DNA of 5,220 nt from Flavobacteriales bacterium UBA7382 (GTDB taxonomy: Bacteria > Bacteroidota > Bacteroidia > Flavobacteriales_D > Sanyastnellaceae), in the NCBI GenBank assembly GCA_002469765.1, contig DKNS01000035.1, positions 1-5,220 of the forward strand, written 5' to 3'. Numbering within the stretch: position 1 is the stretch's first letter; each line of letters starts with the position of its first letter. The notes under the pieces were generated by a model, which saw nothing but the letters and a program-made list of their open reading frames with translations, was not told the DNA's origin and made no database searches. Made by a program: the position numbers and the translations under genes. Below, one piece after another: positions 1-5,220 of this stretch.

Positions 1-334
1 CCGCACCCAAACCCACCTGACATTCTTGGGCGTAAGATCCCTTGGCATCCAACTCCTTCGCCTTCATGTAGCTTTCTTTCGCCTTGGTCAAGGCGTCTGG
101 GAACGCCGCAAACAAAGTGCTGTCCTTGCTGATGTTCAGATAAATCTCCCCCCGGTACCGCCACGTCTTGTTCTTGACATTGGCCTTGGGGTTTTCAATC
201 GCCTGCTCAATGTAGCTGGCTGCTGTGGCATAGTCGCCCTCTTTGTTGGCGTTGTAGGCAGAGACCACTTCCTTTTGGGCCAAACCTTGGAGAGACATGG
301 CCGCCAATGCCATCAGGGTTGCGAAGTTCCGCAT
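1..334 (-). CDS. Secreted TPR-like protein, N-terminal part (cut by window edge)
   Basis: Partial gene of 111 codons, open at the left edge. Residues 1-19 form a signal peptide: Arg2 after Met, a hydrophobic stretch (residues 4-18), then GLA before Gln20, a plausible signal peptidase I site; there is no lipobox cysteine, so a soluble periplasmic or exported protein is likely. Residues 22-50 (YNANKEGDYATAASYIEQAI) look like a TPR helix pair, with small residues and a Tyr at the usual places. Residues 57-97 (TWRYRGEIYLNI, then ALTKAKESYMKAKELD) look like a second, longer repeat. TPR proteins generally mediate protein-protein contacts; the partner is unknown. It lies 68 bases after gyrA on the same strand. 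The start at 334 is preferred because it begins directly with the signal peptide, and an upstream in-frame ATG (367) lies inside the predicted promoter. Secretion and the TPR fold are inferred; a specific function is not claimed. Confidence 0.82.
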   Translation of the reverse strand, partial: MRNFATLMALAAMSLQGLAQKEVVSAYNANKEGDYATAASYIEQAIENPKANVKNKTWRYRGEIYLNISKDSTLFAAFPDALTKAKESYMKAKELDAKGSYAQECQVGLGA

Positions 335-339
335 GTTTT

Positions 340-354
340 TGGGTTTCAATTCGT
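340..354 (-). repeat. Leader element shared with gyrA, copy upstream of TPR gene
   Basis: Read on the minus strand, this is ACGAATTGAAACCCA, ending five bases before the TPR gene ATG. The gyrA leader has the same 15 bases with one change (G for A at the ninth). It lies just downstream of the predicted -7 box, so it would fall at or near the 5' end of the transcript. It does not resemble a Shine-Dalgarno sequence. Its function is unknown. Confidence 0.6.
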
Positions 355-356
355 CA

Positions 357-389
357 CAAAAATACATCGACACATCATCGTTGTTCAAA
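357..389 (-). promoter_or_regulatory. Predicted Bacteroidota-type promoter for the TPR gene
   Basis: On the minus strand a TTTG (386-389) is followed, after 21 bases, by TATTTTTG (357-364). This matches the known Bacteroidota housekeeping pattern of a -33 TTTG and a -7 TAnnTTTG with a spacer near 20 bases. Transcription would begin at about 350-353, leaving a leader of under 20 bases before the ATG at 334. It suggests the gene can be expressed independently of gyrA. It also argues against the upstream ATG at 367, which overlaps the promoter. This is a sequence match only. Confidence 0.6.
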
Positions 390-402
390 GGCCGTGCCAA
401 AA

Positions 403-2910
403 TCACGATTCAGTGTTGGGCTGATCGCCGGCCTCCCCCTCGGGTGCCTCTCCATCTGTGAGCTCATCCTCGGATTTGGGGACTTTGCACACCGCGGCAA
501 TGGAGTCTTTGCCTCGAAGGCTGATCAGGCGAACACCTTGGGTGGCGCGTCCCATCACACGCAACTCGTCAACCGCCAGACGAATGGCAATGCCCGACTT
601 GTTGATGATCATCAAGTCGTTCTCGTCTGTGACGTTCAAGATGGAAATCAGCGACCCTGTCTTCTCGGTTACCTGCAGGGTTTTTACCCCCTTGCCTCCG
701 CGGTTCGTGACACGGTAATCGTCCACTGCGGATCGTTTTCCATAACCACTTTCTGACACCACCAAGATGTCGCTCGATGCATCTTGTATGCACACCATAC
801 CGATGACCTCGTCTAAATCGTCCGCGAGGGCCACACCCCTCACCCCCATGGCAGTGCGTCCGACCGCCCGGGCTTTGGATTCGTGGAATCGGATGGCCTT
901 GCCAGAGCGCAAGCCCAGCAAAATCTCGCTGTCGCCGTTTGTCAAGCGCGCCGACAACAGCTCGTCGCCTTCCCGAATGGTCACCGCGTTGATGCCGTTG
1001 GTCCGTGGACGGCTGTATGCCTCCAACGAAGTTTTCTTGATGAGTCCCTTCTTGGTGGCCAGAATGACGTAATTCTCATTGACGTAATCGGTGTCCTTCA
1101 AGTCCTGGACTGGGATGTACGCCAAGACTTTGTCGTCTTGCTCCAAGTTGATGAGGTTCACAATCGCCCTTCCTTTTGATTGTTTGCTGCCTTCTGGCAC
1201 CTCAAAGATTCGCATCCAGAAGCAGCGACCCTTCGCCGTGAAGATGAGCAGCCAATTGTGGTTGGTCGCGGTGAAGATGCTCTCCAAGAAATCTTCTTCT
1301 CGGGTGGTGCTGCCTTTTGAGCCGACTCCCCCCCTGCCCTGAGCACGATACTCCGCAAGGCGGGTGCGCTTGATGTATCCCGCATGGCTTATGGTGATCA
1401 CCACCTGCTCATCTGGAATCATGTCCTCAATGCTGAGATCGGCGCTGCTGTATTCAATGGTGGACCGACGTTCGTCTCCGAAGCGTTCCTTCACGTCCAA
1501 CAGCTCTGTTTTGACAATCTCCATCCGACGTTCAACGCGGTCCAGAATGTCCTTCAAGTCCGCGATAACCGCCATCAACTCGTCGTACTCGGCACGGAGC
1601 TTGTCGCGCTCCAGGCCGGTCAACTTTTGGAGCCGCATGTCCAAAATGGCACGGGCTTGAACTTCGCTGAGCTCAAACTTCTCCATCAGGCCGTTCCGAG
1701 CTTCCTCAGGCGTTTTGCTGGCCCGAATCAACGCAATGACCGCGTCGATGTTGTCGAGGGCGATAATCAGACCCTGCAAAATATGGGCCCGCTCCTCGGC
1801 CTTGCCAAGGTCATACTGGGTCCTGCGAACCACGACCTCATGCCTGTGCTCGACGTAGTGGACCATCATTTGCCTCAAGTTGAGCAGTTCAGGTCGCCCC
1901 TTGACCAGGGCAATGTTGTTGACCGAGAACGACGTCTGAAGTTGCGTGTACTTGTACAACTTGTTCAGCACCACATTCGGAATGGCGTCGCGCTTCAATT
2001 CGTAGACGATGCGCATCCCGTTGCGGTCCGACTCGTCTCGGATCTCTGATATCCCCTCTATTCTCTTGTCGTTGACCAAATCTGCGGTCTTCCTTACCAT
2101 GTCTGCCTTGTTCACCTGGTAAGGAATCTCCTCCACGATGATCATTTCACGGCCTGTCTTGGTCTCCTCAAAACGCGCACGTCCTCGCATCACCACACGG
2201 CCTCGGCCGGTTTGGAAGGCGTCGCGCACACCTTCGATGCCATGAATCACCCCTCCTGTTGGGAAATCCGGTGCCTTCACATGCTCCATAAGGTCTTCCA
2301 CCGTGCAATCGGGGTTGTCCACCAAGTGCACCATGCCATCCACCACTTCACTCAGATTGTGAGGAGGCATGTTGGTCGCCATTCCCACAGCAATTCCTGC
2401 CGCCCCATTGACGAGGAGGTTGGGAATTTTAGCTGGCAACACCGTAGGCTCCTTCAGACTCTCGTCGAAATTGGGACGGAAGTCCACCGTTTCTTTGTCC
2501 AAGTCTGCCAGCATCTCCTCAGCCACTTTTCGAAGGCGTGCCTCCGTGTAGCGCATGGCTGCCGGGTTGTCCCCGTCGATGGAGCCAAAGTTTCCCTGGC
2601 CGTCCACCATGGGGTAACGCAAAGACCAATGCTGGGCCATGCGAACCATGGTGTCGTACACCGAGCTGTCTCCGTGCGGGTGGTACTTTCCGAGCACTTC
2701 TCCCACAATTCTTGCTGACTTCTTGTAAGGGCGGTTGGACAACACACCCAGGTCGAGCATGCCGTATAGCACCCTTCTGTGCACCGGCTTGAGGCCGTCC
2801 CGCACGTCGGGAAGCGCCCGACTCACAATGACCGACATCGAATAATCGATGTAAGCCGACTTCATCTCATCTGAGATGTTGATTTGAATGATCTTTTCTC
2901 CTTCAGCCAT
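403..2910 (-). CDS. gyrA: DNA gyrase subunit A
   Basis: Complete 835-residue GyrA, the DNA-breaking and rejoining subunit of the cytoplasmic A2B2 gyrase, which adds negative supercoils using ATP bound by GyrB. The winged-helix/tower/coiled-coil breakage-reunion core spans about residues 8-490. Catalytic Tyr121 is in AAMRYTE. The quinolone-resistance region reads HPHGDSSVYD, with Ser82 and Asp86 (E. coli Ser83 and Asp87) both present. The C-terminal domain (about 500-810) shows six pinwheel-blade repeats. Its GyrA box is QGRGGVG (524-530) instead of the E. coli QRRGGKG, which favours GyrA over ParC. The tail (about 812-835) is acidic. It is somewhat shorter than the E. coli protein (875). The start at 2910 (MAEGEKIIQINI) is chosen over an in-frame ATG at 2946 because family similarity begins here; no Shine-Dalgarno is visible for either. 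It is divergent from clpC and upstream of the TPR gene. Confidence 0.97.
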   Translation of the reverse strand: MAEGEKIIQINISDEMKSAYIDYSMSVIVSRALPDVRDGLKPVHRRVLYGMLDLGVLSNRPYKKSARIVGEVLGKYHPHGDSSVYDTMVRMAQHWSLRYPMVDGQGNFGSIDGDNPAAMRYTEARLRKVAEEMLADLDKETVDFRPNFDESLKEPTVLPAKIPNLLVNGAAGIAVGMATNMPPHNLSEVVDGMVHLVDNPDCTVEDLMEHVKAPDFPTGGVIHGIEGVRDAFQTGRGRVVMRGRARFEETKTGREMIIVEEIPYQVNKADMVRKTADLVNDKRIEGISEIRDESDRNGMRIVYELKRDAIPNVVLNKLYKYTQLQTSFSVNNIALVKGRPELLNLRQMMVHYVEHRHEVVVRRTQYDLGKAEERAHILQGLIIALDNIDAVIALIRASKTPEEARNGLMEKFELSEVQARAILDMRLQKLTGLERDKLRAEYDELMAVIADLKDILDRVERRMEIVKTELLDVKERFGDERRSTIEYSSADLSIEDMIPDEQVVITISHAGYIKRTRLAEYRAQGRGGVGSKGSTTREEDFLESIFTATNHNWLLIFTAKGRCFWMRIFEVPEGSKQSKGRAIVNLINLEQDDKVLAYIPVQDLKDTDYVNENYVILATKKGLIKKTSLEAYSRPRTNGINAVTIREGDELLSARLTNGDSEILLGLRSGKAIRFHESKARAVGRTAMGVRGVALADDLDEVIGMVCIQDASSDILVVSESGYGKRSAVDDYRVTNRGGKGVKTLQVTEKTGSLISILNVTDENDLMIINKSGIAIRLAVDELRVMGRATQGVRLISLRGKDSIAAVCKVPKSEDELTDGEAPEGEAGDQPNTES

Positions 2911-2924
2911 GGGTTCCAATTCGT
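2910..2924 (-). repeat. Leader element shared with TPR gene, copy upstream of gyrA
   Basis: Read on the minus strand, this is ACGAATTGGAACCCA, whose final A is the first base of the gyrA ATG. It matches 14 of 15 bases of the element at 340-354. Here it lies about 64 bases downstream of the predicted -7 box, so if functional it would more likely act in the RNA leader than in promoter recognition. Confidence 0.6.
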
Positions 2925-2987
2925 GCCTCAGCGCAGGGCCAAACACCCTTGTTTTTCAACCTGACCAAACCTCTGGACAGACTTCCT

Positions 2988-2995
2988 CAAAAATA
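2988..2995 (-). promoter_or_regulatory. Predicted -7 promoter element for gyrA
   Basis: The minus strand carries TATTTTTG, an exact match to the Bacteroidota -7 consensus TAnnTTTG and identical to the TPR gene box, including one flanking base (GTATTTTTG). No TTTG or TTG lies at the expected -33 distance, so this is half a promoter match. Transcription would start near 2982, giving a leader of about 70 bases. Confidence 0.42.
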
Positions 2996-3009
2996 CCTTC
3001 TTCCCGCGC

Positions 3010-3019
3010 CCTGCGCAGG
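3010..3019. other. 10-base perfect palindrome in the divergent region
   Basis: CCTGCGCAGG is its own reverse complement. It lies about where the -33 box of the predicted gyrA promoter would be. Together with adjacent bases (3008-3016) it also forms a 9-base inverted match to 2931-2939. It could be a regulator site, but a palindrome of this size is not rare by chance in 229 bases. Confidence 0.25.
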
Positions 3020-3090
3020 AATCGGACGTCTCCAATTACTCACAAATGCCCCAGCGGAGATGTGAATAACCTGCCGACATACCGAAGCAA

Positions 3091-3103
3091 TCACCGAGGG
3101 TGA
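3091..3103. other. Small dyad just upstream of the clpC -7 element
   Basis: TCACC, a three-base GAG centre, then GGTGA form a perfect 5-base-arm inverted repeat ending four bases before the predicted clpC -7 box. Its position fits an operator overlapping the promoter. The arms are short and no known regulator is matched. Confidence 0.22.
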
Positions 3104-3107
3104 ATCC

Positions 3108-3115
3108 TAGCTTTG
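3108..3115 (+). promoter_or_regulatory. Predicted -7 promoter element for clpC
   Basis: TAGCTTTG is an exact match to the Bacteroidota -7 consensus TAnnTTTG, 24 bases before the clpC ATG. Transcription would begin near 3120, leaving a leader of about 20 bases. No TTTG or TTG is found at the usual -33 spacing, so either the promoter relies on an activator or another sigma factor, or the match is fortuitous. Confidence 0.42.
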
Positions 3116-3139
3116 ACGTTGAACTTTCATTGAACATTG

Positions 3140-5220
3140 ATGGACGCAAAATTTTCAGCACGGGTGCGAGAGGTGATTTCGCTGAGTCGTGAAGAGGCCC
3201 TTCGCCTGGGCCACAACTACATTGGGGTGGAACACTTGCTGCTGGGCATCATTAAGGAAGGCGAAGGCACAGCCGTGCGCATCTTGGAGGGTTTGAATTG
3301 CGATTTGCAAAAACTCCGCAAACTTGTGGAGGGGTCTGTTCGTCCCAGCGGCGCTAAAGCGGGAGGCGCTGGCAACATACCCTTGGTCAAACAGGCTGAG
3401 AAGATTTTGAAGATCACTTATTTGGAAGCCAAAATTTTCAAGAGCCCCGTCATTGGAACAGAACACCTGCTGCTCAGCATTTTGAAAGACGAGGACAACG
3501 TGGCAACCAAAAGCATTCAGGCATTCAACATTGATTACGACGTGGCAAAAGAAGAGTTTGAAAGCTTGCTGTCTGAAGGAGGAGCTCCCTCTGCATCCAG
3601 GGCAGAACATCCTTTGGCCGAAAGTGGCGACCCCACGGACGACGGCCCTGGAAACTACAGTGCCGGCGGCGACAGCGAAGGCAATGGCGGCCGAAAGGGA
3701 GACCCCAAGTCCAAGACCCCGGTTTTGGACAACTTTGGACGCGACCTCACCCGGATGGCGGAAGAGGGACGTCTAGACCCTATTGTCGGCAGGGCCAAAG
3801 AAATAGAACGGGTAAGCCAAATCTTGAGCCGTCGCAAAAAGAACAATCCCATCCTGATGGGGGAACCTGGTGTAGGAAAGTCTGCAATTGCCGAGGGTCT
3901 GGCTTTGCGCATCATCGAGAAAAAAGTCAGCCGCGTGCTGTTCAACAAGCGCATTGTCACTCTTGACGTGGCCTCACTCGTCGCTGGAACGAAATACCGG
4001 GGACAATTCGAGGAACGCATGAAGGCGGTGATGAACGAGCTCGAGAAGTCTCCGGATGTCATTTTATTCATCGACGAAATCCACACCATTGTGGGTGCCG
4101 GGGGCGCCAGCGGATCGCTGGACGCGTCCAACATGTTCAAGCCCGCCCTGGCGCGAGGGGAGATTCAGTGCATTGGCGCCACCACCCTCGACGAATACCG
4201 CCAGCACATTGAGAAGGATGGCGCTTTGGAACGTCGCTTCCAAAAGGTCATGGTGGAGCCCACGACAATTGAGGAAACCAAGCAGATTCTTCACAACATC
4301 AAGGACAAGTACGAGGAGCACCACAGCGTCAAGTACACCGAAGAGGCCATCGATGCGTGTGTGGCGCTTACGAGCAGGTACATCACGGATCGACATCTGC
4401 CCGACAAGGCGATCGATGCTTTGGATGAAGTGGGGAGCCGCGTGCACCTGACCAACATTCACGTGCCAGAAGAAATCGTCAAGATTGAAGGAGAGATTGA
4501 GGAAGTCAAAAATGACAAGAGCCAGGTTGTCCGCTCCCAGCGTTACGAAGAGGCCGCGAGGTTGCGCGACAAGGAGCGCGTGCTCAACGATCAGCTTGAA
4601 AAGGCCAAGCGTGCATGGGAGGAGGAGTCCAAGAACCAGCGGGTGACCGTAACCGAGGCCCACGTCGGAGATGTGGTCGCGATGATGACTGGCATTCCCG
4701 TGCAGCGCATCGCAGAAAAAGAAAGCGGCAAGCTCGCGCGCATGGACACTCAACTCGAAGGCAAGGTGATTGGCCAGGACGACGCAATCCAAAAGGTGGT
4801 CAAGGCCATCAAGCGCAACCGGGCGGGTTTGAAGGATCCCAACAAGCCCATTGGCTCTTTCATTTTCCTGGGGCCCACCGGGGTGGGCAAGACCCAATTG
4901 GCCAAGGTGTTGTCCAGATTCATGTTTGACAGCGAAGAAGCGCTTATCCGCATCGACATGTCAGAGTACATGGAGAAGTTTGCCGTGACACGATTGATTG
5001 GAGCGCCTCCGGGATACGTGGGATACGAAGAAGGTGGGCAACTCACGGAAAAGGTGCGCCGTCGCCCCTATTGCATTGTTTTGCTCGACGAGGTTGAGAA
5101 AGCGCACCCCGACGTGTTCAACCTTTTGCTCCAAGCGTTGGACGACGGACAGTTGACCGACTCACTGGGACGGAAGGTGGACTTCCGAAACACGGTCATC
5201 ATCATGACGTCCAACATCGG
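3140..5220 (+). CDS. clpC: ClpC-type AAA+ unfoldase of the Clp protease, C-terminus cut
   Basis: The first 693 codons of a Hsp100/ClpC ATPase, which unfolds proteins and threads them into the ClpP peptidase in the cytoplasm. Two Clp-N repeats span about residues 3-65 and 78-145; a Gly/Ser/Asp-rich linker runs about 146-193. AAA ring 1 has Walker A GEPGVGKS (Lys247), pore loop KYRGQF (Tyr286), Walker B LFIDE (Asp312, Glu313) and arginines ERRF (365-366). A middle domain of about 430-500 includes a UVR-like coiled coil (RYEEAARLRDKE), separating ClpC from ClpB with its longer middle domain and ClpA without one. AAA ring 2 has Walker A GPTGVGKT (Lys584), pore motif GYVG (625-628) and Walker B VLLDE (Asp650, Glu651). 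The window ends at TSNI, about where the ClpP-docking loop should follow, so ClpP binding cannot be read directly. An in-frame stop at 3131 limits the start to ATG 3140 (or TTG 3137); no Shine-Dalgarno is visible. Confidence 0.96.
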   Translation, partial: MDAKFSARVREVISLSREEALRLGHNYIGVEHLLLGIIKEGEGTAVRILEGLNCDLQKLRKLVEGSVRPSGAKAGGAGNIPLVKQAEKILKITYLEAKIFKSPVIGTEHLLLSILKDEDNVATKSIQAFNIDYDVAKEEFESLLSEGGAPSASRAEHPLAESGDPTDDGPGNYSAGGDSEGNGGRKGDPKSKTPVLDNFGRDLTRMAEEGRLDPIVGRAKEIERVSQILSRRKKNNPILMGEPGVGKSAIAEGLALRIIEKKVSRVLFNKRIVTLDVASLVAGTKYRGQFEERMKAVMNELEKSPDVILFIDEIHTIVGAGGASGSLDASNMFKPALARGEIQCIGATTLDEYRQHIEKDGALERRFQKVMVEPTTIEETKQILHNIKDKYEEHHSVKYTEEAIDACVALTSRYITDRHLPDKAIDALDEVGSRVHLTNIHVPEEIVKIEGEIEEVKNDKSQVVRSQRYEEAARLRDKERVLNDQLEKAKRAWEEESKNQRVTVTEAHVGDVVAMMTGIPVQRIAEKESGKLARMDTQLEGKVIGQDDAIQKVVKAIKRNRAGLKDPNKPIGSFIFLGPTGVGKTQLAKVLSRFMFDSEEALIRIDMSEYMEKFAVTRLIGAPPGYVGYEEGGQLTEKVRRRPYCIVLLDEVEKAHPDVFNLLLQALDDGQLTDSLGRKVDFRNTVIIMTSNI

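Noticed and set aside
335..402. Terminator between gyrA and the TPR gene
   Set aside because: The only stem after the gyrA stop is a tiny GGC/GCC pairing with no following U-run, so no intrinsic terminator is called.
26..756. Plus-strand open frames at 26-424 and 307-756
   Set aside because: They run antisense across the TPR gene and the gyrA 3' end; the signal peptide and repeat pattern on the minus strand and the clear GyrA reading exclude them.
1384..2718. Plus-strand open frames of 221 and 168 codons opposite gyrA (1384-2049 and 2212-2718)
   Set aside because: They have the same antisense register relative to gyrA, explained by avoidance of TTA, CTA and TCA codons. No credible protein features or start context.
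403..2910. ParC (topoisomerase IV subunit A) instead of GyrA
   Set aside because: A six-blade C-terminal domain with a recognisable GyrA box and strong resemblance to Bacteroidota GyrA through the blades argue for GyrA.
2911..2946. Extended GyrA start at 2946 adding 12 residues
   Set aside because: GyrA family similarity begins at MAEGEKI; the added residues have no family counterpart. Not fully excluded, since neither start has a Shine-Dalgarno.
2888..3103. 71-codon plus-strand open frame across the gyrA start and divergent region
   Set aside because: Overlaps the gyrA N-terminus and both promoter elements, and has a low-complexity composition without recognisable motifs.
4064..4897. Long minus-strand open frame (277 codons) opposite clpC, and a similar one at 3155-3610
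   Set aside because: Both are exactly codon-registered antisense frames: their stops would need TTA, CTA or TCA sense codons, which clpC seldom uses. The translations resemble no family I recognise, while the sense strand is unmistakable ClpC.
1..5220. A hidden defence, mobile or otherwise undescribed system
   Set aside because: Nearly all bases belong to two well-known housekeeping genes and a TPR-like gene; no direct-repeat array, transposase, integrase, tRNA or attachment site was seen.

Overview
The window looks like chromosomal housekeeping DNA from a member of the Bacteroidota. The evidence is the GyrA and ClpC proteins, whose sequences read like the Bacteroidota versions; starts without Shine-Dalgarno sequences; and upstream elements matching the Bacteroidota sigma-factor -7 consensus TAnnTTTG. 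Base composition is moderate, slightly GC-leaning by eye, and codon choice favours TTG/CTG over TTA/CTA. I cannot place it confidently below phylum.

Layout: (1) 1-334, minus strand: the N-terminal 111 codons of a secreted or periplasmic TPR-like protein, cut by the left edge. (2) 335-402: a 68-base gap with a good promoter for that gene (TTTG, 21-base spacer, TATTTTTG). (3) 403-2910, minus strand: complete gyrA, 835 residues, with catalytic Tyr121, a degenerate GyrA box and six C-terminal pinwheel blades. (4) 2911-3139: a 229-base divergent intergenic region with a -7-like element on each strand and small dyads. (5) 3140-5220, plus strand: 693 codons of clpC, a two-ring AAA+ unfoldase, cut by the right edge just before the expected ClpP-docking loop.

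The genes are not one pathway. gyrA (DNA supercoiling) and clpC (regulated proteolysis) are divergently transcribed. The TPR gene lies downstream of gyrA in the same direction and could be reached by gyrA readthrough, but it appears to have its own promoter. I see no mobile element, CRISPR array, RNA gene or obvious terminator.

No previously undescribed system is visible. The least ordinary signal is a 15-base element, identical at 14 positions, just before the start codons of both gyrA and the TPR gene; both genes also carry the same GTATTTTTG promoter core. The long extra open frames are antisense shadows of the three genes.
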